Origin: Klebsiella pneumoniae | Lineage (GTDB): Bacteria > Pseudomonadota > Gammaproteobacteria > Pseudomonadales > Pseudohongiellaceae | Assembly (NCBI GenBank): GCA_945902215.1 | Contig: CAMDML010000002.1 | Location: forward strand, 1 to 64,000 | Reading direction: 5' to 3' | DNA: 64,000 nucleotides | In this document: one piece after another, positions 9,509 to 17,979 of the stretch | How the letters are laid out: every line of letters starts with the position of its first letter | Numbering within the stretch: position 1 is the stretch's first letter | Translations under genes and position numbers: made by a program | The notes under the pieces: generated by a model | Databases searched by the model: none | Told to the model about the DNA's origin: nothing | The model's input: the letters and a program-made list of their open reading frames with translations, nothing else

Positions 9509-10924
9509 ATGTATCTGCGTCTTAGTCCATACCGGGAAATCCTGCAGGGCGTGCTGACCGATCTGGAGGTCAACGAAGGAATCATCAAGATCACGGGCAA
9601 AAGCGGCGCAGGCAAGACCGCGCTCTGTAGTCAGTTGTACCAGGAACTCGAAAGGAAGGGACAGAGTGCCATATTCTTCCTGACCCCTCCCGCCAGTGCG
9701 ACTGGGCTGCAGAACAGCATTCTCGACAGCCTGAAGCTCGGTACATCGGGCAATTTTACCAAGACACTGACAGTCTGGCTGCTTGCGAATATCAAGGAGC
9801 GCAAACCGCTCGTGTTGATTTTTGACGATGCCCAGCACCTCGATCTGCAGGCTCTCGGCGCGATTCGCATGCTCTGCAATATACAGGACGCTTCACGCGC
9901 ACTGATCCGGGTAATTGTCTGTGGAACCGAAGCACTCGATCAGAAGTTTGCCACTACTGCCCTGCGTGCTGTCACCCAGTTCCTGAGTCAGAGTGCCACT
10001 CTGCCTTATCTTTCGCTCGAACAGATGGAGGATTTTTGCCAGGGATATTGGTTGCGGACGGCTCAAGACATGAAGCCAATGAGTCAGAAAATACTTCTGA
10101 AACTTTTCCAGGAAACCCAGGGGCACCCGGGGATACTGCAAGCGCGTTTGAGTCAGGGCACCACTGGAGCGGAGAAACTCGACAGCACGGACGACAATGA
10201 AGCCGGCACTCGCACCAGACCGGGGAGATATCCCGGCCAAAGACCTGGATGGATTCCCGCAATACTGACCATGGCTGGACTGATACTGCTGGGTAGTACA
10301 GGCGGCTATTTGTTCCTGCTTCAGGATAGTAAAGCTGACCTGACCACCGCTGTTGTCATTGTTGAAGAACTGCCGGCCCCGGCAGCAACACCAGAGACCG
10401 AAGTTGTTGAGCGAGGAATTACCGAAATAGTAGCAACCGAAACACTTGTTCAAGAATCAGAAATTCCAGTAGCAGAAGTTACCGAAACTGAAGCAATTGA
10501 AACAACGCAGGCGATTGTGGCTGAAGCGTTGCCGGCGGCGTCTGAACCAGAAGCTGTCGCCATGGCCGAGTTGCCAAAAATCGAAACGTTTATTGCTGCG
10601 TGGACAAACAGTTGGCAAAGTCGGGATGTCGATGCCTATCTTGGTCACTATCACCCGGAGTTCGTGCCGGCGCAGGATGTCGCGCTGAGCGAATGGCAGA
10701 ATCAGCGGCGCCGCGTAATCAGTAATGTCGGCAATATCACTATTACTGTCGAGCCAGTTGAGTACACGGTCGACTTACAGGAAGGCCAGCGTAGCGTCAG
10801 GTTCTGGCTACATTACAGCGCCAACAATTATGCTGATCGTACCCTGAAAGAATTGTTGTTGGTGCCGGTGAACGGCAACTGGCGCATTCTGACAGAAACC
10901 AATATGCGCACCGAACGCGAATGA
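9509..10924 (+). CDS. ATPase with transmembrane anchor and periplasmic NTF2-like (Cds6-type) domain
   Basis: A 471-residue protein with an unusual layout. Residues 1-210 form a shortened ExeA-like ATPase with intact Walker A (GKSGAGKT, 30-37) and Walker B (LVLIFDD, 101-107). A membrane segment covers about 249-270. An acidic Glu/Ala/Thr/Pro-rich linker covers about 281-357. A C-terminal NTF2-like domain (about 358-462; IETFIAAWTNSWQSRDVDAYL, then VISNVGNITI) resembles the Cds6-type domain found in some envelope proteins. The topology puts the ATPase in the cytoplasm and the NTF2-like domain in the periplasm. An in-frame TAA at 9476 excludes any longer start. The function is not known to me. 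Confidence 0.75.
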   Translation: MYLRLSPYREILQGVLTDLEVNEGIIKITGKSGAGKTALCSQLYQELERKGQSAIFFLTPPASATGLQNSILDSLKLGTSGNFTKTLTVWLLANIKERKPLVLIFDDAQHLDLQALGAIRMLCNIQDASRALIRVIVCGTEALDQKFATTALRAVTQFLSQSATLPYLSLEQMEDFCQGYWLRTAQDMKPMSQKILLKLFQETQGHPGILQARLSQGTTGAEKLDSTDDNEAGTRTRPGRYPGQRPGWIPAILTMAGLILLGSTGGYLFLLQDSKADLTTAVVIVEELPAPAATPETEVVERGITEIVATETLVQESEIPVAEVTETEAIETTQAIVAEALPAASEPEAVAMAELPKIETFIAAWTNSWQSRDVDAYLGHYHPEFVPAQDVALSEWQNQRRRVISNVGNITITVEPVEYTVDLQEGQRSVRFWLHYSANNYADRTLKELLLVPVNGNWRILTETNMRTERE

Positions 10925-10937
10925 GACAGCGCCCGAA

Positions 10938-11672
10938 TCACACGCCTGCAGCGCACAAGGCCAGATAGCTGGCTATCACCTGTTCCATTCCCTGTTCGAT
11001 GCATTCTACAGTCAAGGCATGCCCAATGGAGACCTCCAGAATTCCTGGTATCCGCAAAAAATCTTGGAGGTTATGCAAGTTCAGATCATGCCCTGCATTA
11101 ACGCCGAGACCAGCTTGCTGCGCTACCTGTGTTGTACTCAGGTACTGCTCCAGCGTGGCAGCTGCATTCTGACGGCCATGACTCTGAGCATAGGCTTCGG
11201 TGTAGAGCTCAATGCGGTCCGCGCCAGTGCGGGCGGCGGCTTCGGCTTGCGCGGGCTCGGGATCAAGAAATACGGCAACTCTTACGCCCAGATCCTTGAT
11301 GCCGGCTATGGTGTCGCACAGGAAAGCATGATGAGCACTACAGTCCCAGCCGTGATCAGAAGTCAGCTGCGCATCGGCATCGGGTACCAGCGTGCACTGG
11401 TGTGGACGCACCTCACTGATGAGCTGTAGAAACTGGGGTGACGGATATCCTTCAATGTTGAATTCGACATGCTTGTGTGCGCGCAACATCTCCGCCAGAA
11501 CGTAGGCGTCCTGGCGGCGAATGTGGCGTTGGTCGGGGCGCGGGTGAATGGTGAGGCCATGCACGCCGAGCGCAATAAAGCGCTGAGCGAAAATTTGCAG
11601 ATCGGGAGTATTGTGCCCGCGCGAGTTACGCAGCAAGGCGAGTTTGTTCAAATTGACGCTAAGTGAGGTCAT
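10938..11672 (-). CDS. pdxJ: Pyridoxine 5'-phosphate synthase PdxJ, divergent type
   Basis: A 244-residue TIM-barrel enzyme that condenses 1-deoxyxylulose 5-phosphate with 3-amino-2-oxopropyl phosphate in vitamin B6 synthesis. Active-site positions Arg18, His43, Arg45, His50 and Glu70 and the late NAGHDL histidine are all present. The N-terminal NIDH of E. coli PdxJ is NLNK here. The stretch VEFNIEGYPSP and the GWD segment resemble the Bacteroidetes-type PdxJ more than the enterobacterial one. Gammaproteobacterial pdxJ normally sits near recO and acpS. Here it lies next to a hypothetical gene and the tRNA cluster. Confidence 0.9.
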   Translation of the reverse strand: MTSLSVNLNKLALLRNSRGHNTPDLQIFAQRFIALGVHGLTIHPRPDQRHIRRQDAYVLAEMLRAHKHVEFNIEGYPSPQFLQLISEVRPHQCTLVPDADAQLTSDHGWDCSAHHAFLCDTIAGIKDLGVRVAVFLDPEPAQAEAAARTGADRIELYTEAYAQSHGRQNAAATLEQYLSTTQVAQQAGLGVNAGHDLNLHNLQDFLRIPGILEVSIGHALTVECIEQGMEQVIASYLALCAAGV

Positions 11673-11682
11673 GGTTGAGCGG

Positions 11683-12195
11683 TCACACCTTTACATCACG
11701 ATCAGGCCAGATAAAGCCGATCGGATGCGGCTCCTGTTCAGCCTGAACCAATACCGCATGACAAATCAGTTGCACAGTGTCCTGATGCGCGAGCAAAGAG
11801 CAGGGACTGTCGCCCATCAAGCCTTCGATACGAATGCCGTCAAAACTGATCTGCGCCAACGTACGGACCTCGATCTGCAGGCCGCCGTGCAGGATGGCGA
11901 CAATGGCAGGACGGTATTCGGGCGGCAGCTTTTCGCTCCACGCCTTTGCTTCAGCAGCGAGTGCCTGCAGCAACACACCCGCGCTGCGGAATTCATTGCT
12001 CTGTTCCTGGCTGCACGTAGCCGGAATCTGGCATAGGTTGTCTTCGCGCACAGTGGGCGGTGTGAAGCCCGGCACCGGCACCATCTGTCGGTTCAGGTAA
12101 TCCATCAGATGATGGGGCGAAGAGCCATCCTTGAGCAGCGAGTCAACGGAGTCAGGCTGTGCGCCATCCTGAGTGCTGTCGAATGATTCCGCCAT
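11683..12195 (-). CDS. Conserved-looking hypothetical protein
   Basis: A 170-residue soluble protein that I do not recognise. It has no signal peptide or membrane segment. The N-terminal 60 residues are polar and probably disordered. The rest is compact, with helix (LLQALAAEAKAWSEKLPPEYRP) and strand patterns (AIVAILHGGLQIEVRTL), and it ends in an acidic/aromatic tail (GFIWPDRDVKV). It lies 10 bases upstream of pdxJ on the same strand and is probably co-transcribed with it. Codon use looks like its neighbours. The ATG at 12195 lacks a strong ribosome site. Confidence 0.7.
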   Translation of the reverse strand: MAESFDSTQDGAQPDSVDSLLKDGSSPHHLMDYLNRQMVPVPGFTPPTVREDNLCQIPATCSQEQSNEFRSAGVLLQALAAEAKAWSEKLPPEYRPAIVAILHGGLQIEVRTLAQISFDGIRIEGLMGDSPCSLLAHQDTVQLICHAVLVQAEQEPHPIGFIWPDRDVKV

Positions 12196-12222
12196 GTAGT
12201 GTTTCCAGAGCAGGGTTCAGAA

Positions 12223-12310
12223 TGGTGCCCGGGGCCGGGGTCGAACCGGCACAACCTTTAGGGTCGAGGGATTTTAAGTCCCTTGTGTCTACCAATTTCA
12301 CCACCCGGGC
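12223..12310 (-). tRNA. tRNA-Leu (anticodon TAA)
   Basis: A class II tRNA on the minus strand: acceptor GCCCGGG, D-arm TGGTGAAATTGGTAGACA, anticodon stem GGGA/TCCC with loop CTTAAAA (anticodon TAA), a variable arm, TTCGACC T-loop and encoded CCA. It is the last of three tRNAs in the order Gly-Cys-Leu, the same set that follows pgsA in E. coli (glyW-cysT-leuZ). Confidence 0.97.
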
Positions 12311-12410
12311 GGACAGGCAACATTATAGGTGCCACCGTGATGACCGCATAGAAAAAGGAAGTAAAAGTAGAAGAGGAGAATGCAAGTAAAGCGGTGGCCA
12401 GATGAAGAAG

Positions 12411-12459
12411 AGCGCCCGCGGCGTTCAAAACAACGGAATAAGCAGCGCCCGCGGCGTTC
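12411..12459. repeat. Two copies of a 16-bp GC-rich direct repeat
   Basis: The sequence agcgcccgcggcgttc occurs at 12411-12426 and again at 12444-12459, 33 bases apart, in the 211-base spacer between tRNA-Leu and tRNA-Cys. Nothing else in the spacer is recognisable. It might belong to the tRNA precursor or be a local duplication. Confidence 0.7.
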
Positions 12460-12521
12460 GAAGCCACAAAACCCGATCCGCGCAAGATGCACGCAAGTAA
12501 AACAATAGCTGCTTCATGAAA

Positions 12522-12595
12522 TGGAGGCTGGAGTCGGAATCGAACCGGCGTACGTGGAGTTGCAGTCCACTGCATGGCCACTCTGCCATCCAGCC
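12522..12595 (-). tRNA. tRNA-Cys (anticodon GCA)
   Basis: A 74-base tRNA on the minus strand with acceptor GGCTGGA/TCCAGCC, anticodon loop CTGCAAC (anticodon GCA), T-loop TTCGATT, discriminator U and encoded CCA. It is the middle tRNA of the Gly-Cys-Leu set. Confidence 0.97.
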
Positions 12596-12758
12596 CTAGA
12601 GAACCCTTCTGTATCTGCAAGTCACAAAGACTCTTGTGACAGACACATCAGGGGCAACCTGGTGGCTTTCGCCTTATGGAACCAATGCGATTAACGGAAC
12701 CACTTAGCTTCTTGGAACCAAAGGAATGAAACCGACGAGTAGTTTTAAACCAGCAAAT

Positions 12759-12834
<76 letters not shown>

Positions 12835-12963
12835 GTTCGCCAATTTGTTCTGTGGTTCATTCTTTGAGTCGAACAAAAACTGCATTCGACCCGGGCTTTA
12901 AGAGGGCGTCATTTTAATCTGCTGAGGGCCAAAGTCAAGCCGATCTGCTCCATGGAAAAGCGC

Positions 12964-13521
12964 CTATTTGAGGCCACTTTTCAGCACCGGCCAAGCGTTG
13001 CGAAGATAGGTCACCATTGACCAGAGGGTAAGGACTGCCGCGACATTCAGCAACAAGAGTCCCAGGCCCCATAGCAACACAGGTCCTTGCGGATTCGTGG
13101 CCAACAACACCGTCAGGGCTATCATCTGCATGGTGGTTTTGATCTTGCCGATCATTCCTACGGCCACTGCATCACGCTGGTGATGTTCCGCCATCCATTC
13201 GCGCAAAGCTGACACCAGCACTTCGCGTGCAACAATCACGGCAGCAGGAATGATGTACCAGGGCACGGGATAACTTGCTGCCAGCATGACCAGCGAAATC
13301 GTCACCAGCAGTTTGTCCGCTACCGGATCCAGGAAGGCGCCAAATCGCGAACACTGGTTCATGCGCCGTGCCACATGGCCATCAAGCCAGTCAGTGATGC
13401 AAGCCAGAAGGAAGATTGCCGAGGCCATAGGATAGTGCCAGCGGAAATCCACGTAATACATGGCCATGAACACCGGGATCAGCAAGACACGCAACAATGT
13501 GAAGAAATTGGCGAAGGTCAT
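12964..13521 (-). CDS. pgsA: CDP-diacylglycerol-glycerol-3-phosphate phosphatidyltransferase PgsA
   Basis: A 185-residue inner-membrane enzyme making phosphatidylglycerol phosphate, the first committed step to phosphatidylglycerol and cardiolipin. The CDP-alcohol phosphotransferase motif is intact at about residues 45-73 (DGHVARRMNQCSRFGAFLDPVADK: DG-x2-AR-x8-G-x3-D-x3-D). About four to five membrane segments are visible, and length matches E. coli PgsA (182). It follows uvrC by 80 bases on the same strand, an arrangement conserved across gammaproteobacteria. Confidence 0.96.
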   Translation of the reverse strand: MTFANFFTLLRVLLIPVFMAMYYVDFRWHYPMASAIFLLACITDWLDGHVARRMNQCSRFGAFLDPVADKLLVTISLVMLAASYPVPWYIIPAAVIVAREVLVSALREWMAEHHQRDAVAVGMIGKIKTTMQMIALTVLLATNPQGPVLLWGLGLLLLNVAAVLTLWSMVTYLRNAWPVLKSGLK

Positions 13522-13601
13522 TAGGGGATAAAGTTCAGATTTTGAGGGATTCTACCCTACAAATCCGTTCCTCAGTCACTCTTGAGCCAGACACTCTTCC
13601 G

Positions 13602-15437
13602 TCAGGCACTGTGCAGGTAGGTGTATATCGCTTCCGCCAGTTGCAGACTGATACCCGGCACCCGCTGCAGGTCCTCAACGCTGGCTTTTCTGACTTCCTG
13701 CTGTCCACCGAAATGATTTAACAGTTCGCGCCGTTTCTTGGGGCCGACCCCGGGAATGGCTTCCAGTTGCGACTGGGTACGTGCTTTGCCGCGTCGCTGT
13801 CGGTGCGCGGTGATTGCGAAGCGATGTGCTTCGTCGCGTATGTGTTGCAGCACATGCAGTGCCGGCGATTCAGCCGGCAGCGCCAGTTCGTCATGGGTGC
13901 CACCCATAATCAAGGTTTCCTGCCCTGCTTTGCGGCTGATGCCTTTGGCGATGCCGAGTATTCGCACCTGCTCTACCCCGAGTTCAGCCAATACGGTTTC
14001 GGCCTGTTGCAACTGGCCCTTGCCGCCATCGATGACCAGCAGATCAGGTAGCTTGCCCTCACCCTTCTGCAAGCGGATGAAGCGGCGCTTTAGCGCCTGC
14101 GCCATTGCCGCATAGTCGTCGCCCGGAGTGATGTTTTCGATATTGAAGCGTCGGTAATCGGATTTGAGCGGACCGTTGGAGTCGAACACGACACAGGAAG
14201 CAACTGTAGCCTCACCCGCGCTATGGCTGATGTCGAAGCATTCCAGGCGCATGACCGGCTGGGTAAAGCCGAGCGCATCCTGCAGTGCAGTCAGACGTGT
14301 TTCCATCTGTTGCTTATTGTTGAGCCGGTCTTGCACGCCGTGTTCGGCGTTGGTACGGGCCAATTCAAGCCACTTCTGCCGGTGACTGCGTACTTTGTGA
14401 CTAATGCTGATGCGATGTTTGGCTTGCCAGGCCAGCGCAGCTTCCAGCTCCGCAAGTTCTTCCGGCGCATGGCTGCAAACAAGCTCCTTCGGTAGTGAGA
14501 ACTGTTCGCCCTCGCCCAGATAAAACCGTGCAATAAAGGCATGCATGAACTGCGCGGGCGTACTTTCCAGCACGAACTTCGGATAGAAATTGCGGTTACC
14601 CAGCATGCGTCCGCCACGGATGAAAACCACGTGCACACACACCACGCCGGCAGATTCCGCAAGTGCCACAACATCGACATCACCCTTCTCGCCCGCCACA
14701 TATTGTTTTTGCTGGATCAAACGCAGATCTGCTATCTGGTCGCGTAGCACAGAGGCTTCCTCGAACCGCAGTTCCGTGGATAGCTGTTCCATCCTGTTAC
14801 CTAGCTCCTGGGTGATCGCATCGTTCTGCCCTTCGATGAACATCATCGAATGACGAACGTCGCCGGCGTAATGCTCAGGCGTTGTCAGGTTTACGCATGG
14901 TCCTGAGCAGCGTTTGATCTGGTATTGCAGGCAGGGTCGCGTGCGGTTGCGGAAAAATGCATCTTCGCACTGCCTTACCTGGAACACTTTCTGGAGCAGC
15001 ATCAGGGATTCGCGCACGGCACTGGCACTCGGAAATGGGCCGAAATAGCGACCCTTCTGCTTTTTCGCGCCACGGTGCAGTGCAAAGCGCGGATACGTGT
15101 CTGCAGAGGACAGGAAAATGTAGGGGTAGGACTTGTCGTCGCGCAGCACAATGTTGAATGGCGGCCGCTTGTCCTTAATCAGGTTCTGTTCCAGCAGCAG
15201 AGCTTCGGTTTCGCTGTGGGTAATCGTGGTTTCGATGTTGTGGATCTTGCCGACCAACGCGAGCGTCTTGTTGTCGAGGCCGCTGGCACGGAAATAACTT
15301 GTCAAACGCTTTTTGAGATTCTTGGCTTTGCCGACGTACAAGGTCGCGCCGCTTGCATCCAGCATCCGGTATACGCCGGGACGTACGCTGGCATGCTTGA
15401 GAAAGGTCGCATGGTCAAAGGGCCCGACTGCACTCAT
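13602..15437 (-). CDS. uvrC: Excinuclease ABC subunit C (UvrC)
   Basis: A 611-residue nuclease of nucleotide excision repair that makes the 3' and 5' incisions after UvrAB damage recognition. Domains in order are: GIY-YIG (PGVYRMLD...LYVGKAKNLKKRL, residues 20-50), a cysteine cluster (CEDAFFRNRTRPCLQYQIKRC), the UVR domain (FEEASVLRDQIADL, about 225), the RNase H-like second nuclease (ECFDISHSAGE, about 400) and a double helix-hairpin-helix tail (IPGVGPKKRRELL, then VPGISLQLAEAI). Length matches E. coli UvrC (610). It starts 12 bases after the murB stop, so here it may be read from the envelope-gene operon. Confidence 0.97.
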   Translation of the reverse strand: MSAVGPFDHATFLKHASVRPGVYRMLDASGATLYVGKAKNLKKRLTSYFRASGLDNKTLALVGKIHNIETTITHSETEALLLEQNLIKDKRPPFNIVLRDDKSYPYIFLSSADTYPRFALHRGAKKQKGRYFGPFPSASAVRESLMLLQKVFQVRQCEDAFFRNRTRPCLQYQIKRCSGPCVNLTTPEHYAGDVRHSMMFIEGQNDAITQELGNRMEQLSTELRFEEASVLRDQIADLRLIQQKQYVAGEKGDVDVVALAESAGVVCVHVVFIRGGRMLGNRNFYPKFVLESTPAQFMHAFIARFYLGEGEQFSLPKELVCSHAPEELAELEAALAWQAKHRISISHKVRSHRQKWLELARTNAEHGVQDRLNNKQQMETRLTALQDALGFTQPVMRLECFDISHSAGEATVASCVVFDSNGPLKSDYRRFNIENITPGDDYAAMAQALKRRFIRLQKGEGKLPDLLVIDGGKGQLQQAETVLAELGVEQVRILGIAKGISRKAGQETLIMGGTHDELALPAESPALHVLQHIRDEAHRFAITAHRQRRGKARTQSQLEAIPGVGPKKRRELLNHFGGQQEVRKASVEDLQRVPGISLQLAEAIYTYLHSA

Positions 15438-15449
15438 GGGTAGCCTGCG

Positions 15450-16475
15450 TCAGATGATGCGAACTTCGGGACGGAGCAGGATGCCGAAAATGGCGAGCAC
15501 AGACTCCTGGATTTTCTCCGACAGATGGACGAGCTGCGCCCCGGTAGCATTGCCGTAGTTGACCAGCACCAACGCATGTTCACGGTGGACGCCGACGTCG
15601 CCTTCACGGTAACCCTTCCAGCCCGCTTTCTCGATCAGCCACGCAGCTGGCACCTTGACCAGTGCGCCTTCTGGATAGCCAACCAACGCAGGAAAATTCG
15701 CGCGTAAATCGGCGAATTGGTCCTGCGTGATTTTCGGATTCCAGAAAAATGAACCGGCGTTGCCCAGCTTGTGATGATCGGGCAGTTTGCTGCTGCGGAT
15801 CTTGCATACGGTGGCGCTGACCAGTTCCGGGGTTAGCAAGTTGTGCGGTATGTCACGCAGCGCCGCTTGCAGAGCGGGATAAGACAGGCTCAGCTGTGGT
15901 TGCTTGGGCAGCCGGAACACCACACTGCAGATGACATACTGGTCCTTGAGTTCCTGCTTGAAAACTGATTCGCGGTAGCTGAATTCGCATTCTGCATTGG
16001 TGAAGGTGCGCAGTTCTCCGCTTGCAATATGCAGCGCATCAAGGGTCAGCAGGGTGTCTTTGATTTCGACTCCGTAGGCCCCGATATTCTGCACCGGCGC
16101 TGCACCCACCGTGCCTGGAATCAGTGACAAATTCTCTAGTCCGTACCAACCCTGCCGCAAAGCATGCTGCACAAAGTCGTGCCACACTTCACCACAGCGG
16201 GCTTCCACATCGGCATGTTCGGTGGTTTCCGCAATCACGCGGATGCCCTTTATATTCAGTTCCATGACGAGCCCGGGATAATCCTGCTTGAACAGGAGGT
16301 TGCTACCCTGTCCGATAAGGATGTATGGCACCTGCTGTTCCCTGACCCACGCCAGAGCTTCACGTAATTGGTGCAGAGTGGTCACGTCCGCGAACCAGCG
16401 CGCCTTGGCGGCAACGTGGAACGTGTTGTATCTCCGCAGGTCTACGTGTTCCTCAATGTTCATTTTGTTGTTCAT
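15450..16475 (-). CDS. murB: UDP-N-acetylenolpyruvoylglucosamine reductase MurB
   Basis: A 341-residue FAD enzyme reducing UDP-GlcNAc-enolpyruvate to UDP-MurNAc in peptidoglycan synthesis. FAD-site patterns IGQGSNLLF (about 54) and PVQNIGAYGVEI are present, as is the type I signature SYRESVFK with the active serine near SFFWNP. Length matches E. coli MurB (342). ATG at 16475 or 16463 is possible. It lies 18 bases after the phosphatase gene. Joining murB directly to uvrC is not the order I know from Pseudomonas or E. coli. Confidence 0.96.
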   Translation of the reverse strand: MNNKMNIEEHVDLRRYNTFHVAAKARWFADVTTLHQLREALAWVREQQVPYILIGQGSNLLFKQDYPGLVMELNIKGIRVIAETTEHADVEARCGEVWHDFVQHALRQGWYGLENLSLIPGTVGAAPVQNIGAYGVEIKDTLLTLDALHIASGELRTFTNAECEFSYRESVFKQELKDQYVICSVVFRLPKQPQLSLSYPALQAALRDIPHNLLTPELVSATVCKIRSSKLPDHHKLGNAGSFFWNPKITQDQFADLRANFPALVGYPEGALVKVPAAWLIEKAGWKGYREGDVGVHREHALVLVNYGNATGAQLVHLSEKIQESVLAIFGILLRPEVRII

Positions 16476-16493
16476 GCTGCGTGAAAAGTCGTG

Positions 16494-17012
16494 TCATGCG
16501 TCCGGCAGGTCGTGCTTGGCTTGCAGGAATTCGATGAAATCGGTACAGGCACTTTCAACCAGATCCAGCACCAGATCGAAACCTTCGCGGCCGGTGTTAT
16601 AAGGGTCGGGCACTTCAATCCAGCCGGTATTGCCGTAGTCAAGGAACAGCCCGAGTTTGCCCTGATAGGCCACGGGGCAGCGCTCTTCCAAATCGGCCAG
16701 GTTCTGCTGGTCCATTGCCAGGATGTAATCGAAGTCTTCGAAATCGCGGGCAAGAACCTGCCGCGCACGCAGCGGACTGAGGTCGTACAAGCGTTCCGCG
16801 GCGGCTTGCATCGAGCGTGGATCAGGCGGCTCGCCCACATGCCAGTCGCTGGTGCCGGCTGAATCAACCTGGATCACCTGACGGAGACCGGCTGCCAGCA
16901 CTTGCTGCCGGAATACGGCTTCGGCGGTTGGCGAGCGACAGATGTTGCCGAGGCACACCATCAGCACCCGGATGCGCGGCACTTCGACGCTTCTCATTTC
17001 GGCATTACTCAT
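16494..17012 (-). CDS. Low-molecular-weight protein tyrosine phosphatase
   Basis: A 172-residue cytoplasmic phosphatase. The P-loop CLGNICRS gives the Cys20-x5-Arg26 catalytic motif, and the general-acid loop VPDPY is present near residue 132. The ATG at 17012 overlaps the kdsB stop as ATGA; longer starts add only kdsB-overlapping sequence. Its place between kdsB and murB matches the ptpA gene of Pseudomonas. Family members of this type often act on envelope or exopolysaccharide kinases, but no such kinase is near and the substrate is unknown. Confidence 0.93.
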   Translation of the reverse strand: MSNAEMRSVEVPRIRVLMVCLGNICRSPTAEAVFRQQVLAAGLRQVIQVDSAGTSDWHVGEPPDPRSMQAAAERLYDLSPLRARQVLARDFEDFDYILAMDQQNLADLEERCPVAYQGKLGLFLDYGNTGWIEVPDPYNTGREGFDLVLDLVESACTDFIEFLQAKHDLPDA

Positions 17013-17764
17013 TGCCCCACTCCTGTCCGGATCAGCCTGCGCACGTGGTCGAGATCGTCTTGTGTGTCCACTCCCGGCGGAATGAATGCACAACTCTGCT
17101 CGGCATGAATCGTGATGCCGTGAGCCATTGCCCGCAGCTGCTCGAGCTTTTCAGATTCCTCCAGAGCACTGACCGGCCATGTGACAAACTGCTTCAGCAC
17201 CTTGACCCGATAGGCGTAAAGACCGATGTGGCGCTTCCCCAGTGCAAGCCTGGCGGTGGTCAGTCCGTCGCGCGGCCAAGGAATCGGCGCGCGGGAAAAA
17301 TACAGCACACGGCCTTGCGCATCGGTTACCAGCTTTACAGCATTTGGATTTCGAAATTCGGCTTCGTCTGCGACCGGTGCATACAAGGTGCAGATGCCGG
17401 TTTCGGGACGTGCAGCAAGATTGGCAGCAACCTGATTGATCGCCGCCGGTGGCAGCAGTGGCTCATCGCCTTGCACGTTGACGATGACGGCGTCATCACG
17501 CAGGCCGAGTTGTTGCGCGACTTCGGCAATACGGTCGGTGCCGGATGTATGCTGCGGATTGGTCATCAATACTGTAACTCCGGCACTTTGGCAGACACTC
17601 CGGATGCGTTCGTCATCAGTTGCCACGTACACAGCCGCAGCCTTACTGAGTTGCGCACGTTCGACGACGCGCAACACCATGGGTTTGCCGCCAACATCCA
17701 GCAGCATTTTTCCCGGAAGGCGCGTGGACTGGTAACGCGCGGGGATGACGACGGTGAATGACAT
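17009..17764 (-). CDS. kdsB: 3-deoxy-manno-octulosonate cytidylyltransferase KdsB
   Basis: A 251-residue enzyme activating KDO as CMP-KDO for lipid A-core synthesis. The N-terminal nucleotide-binding motif IPARYQSTRLPGK (residues 7-19), VNVQGDEPLL and the late LRAMAHGITIH region are diagnostic. Length agrees with E. coli KdsB (248). It lies 2 bases after ycaR and overlaps the phosphatase start, inside the msbA-lpxK-ycaR-kdsB block shared by E. coli and Pseudomonas. Confidence 0.97.
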   Translation of the reverse strand: MSFTVVIPARYQSTRLPGKMLLDVGGKPMVLRVVERAQLSKAAAVYVATDDERIRSVCQSAGVTVLMTNPQHTSGTDRIAEVAQQLGLRDDAVIVNVQGDEPLLPPAAINQVAANLAARPETGICTLYAPVADEAEFRNPNAVKLVTDAQGRVLYFSRAPIPWPRDGLTTARLALGKRHIGLYAYRVKVLKQFVTWPVSALEESEKLEQLRAMAHGITIHAEQSCAFIPPGVDTQDDLDHVRRLIRTGVGQ

Positions 17765-17766
17765 GG

Positions 17767-17964
17767 TTAGGGATGCTTACGGTTGGCTTTTTCTTCAGGC
17801 GTAAGTGGCCGCGCTTCGCTGTCCAGCATTACCGGAATGTCAGCGCGGATCGGATAGGCCAAACTGTCCGCGTAGCAGACCAGCTCCTGTTTCTGTTGAT
17901 CGTAATGCAGGCTGCTCTTGCACAGCGGACAGGCAAGGATTGTCAGTAGTTTCTTGTCGAGCAT
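17767..17964 (-). CDS. ycaR: Trm112-family small protein (YcaR)
   Basis: A 65-residue Trm112-like protein. It starts MLDKKLLTILACPLCK with a CPxC pair and has a third cysteine in ELVCYADSLAYPI, followed by the family's P-x-MLxxEAR stretch. Bacterial members sit between lpxK and kdsB, as here. Homologues form a zinc-ribbon-like fold and related proteins activate methyltransferases, but the bacterial role is not established. It starts 15 bases after lpxK. Confidence 0.93.
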   Translation of the reverse strand: MLDKKLLTILACPLCKSSLHYDQQKQELVCYADSLAYPIRADIPVMLDSEARPLTPEEKANRKHP

Positions 17965-17979
17965 GTCGTGGTCCTCTTG

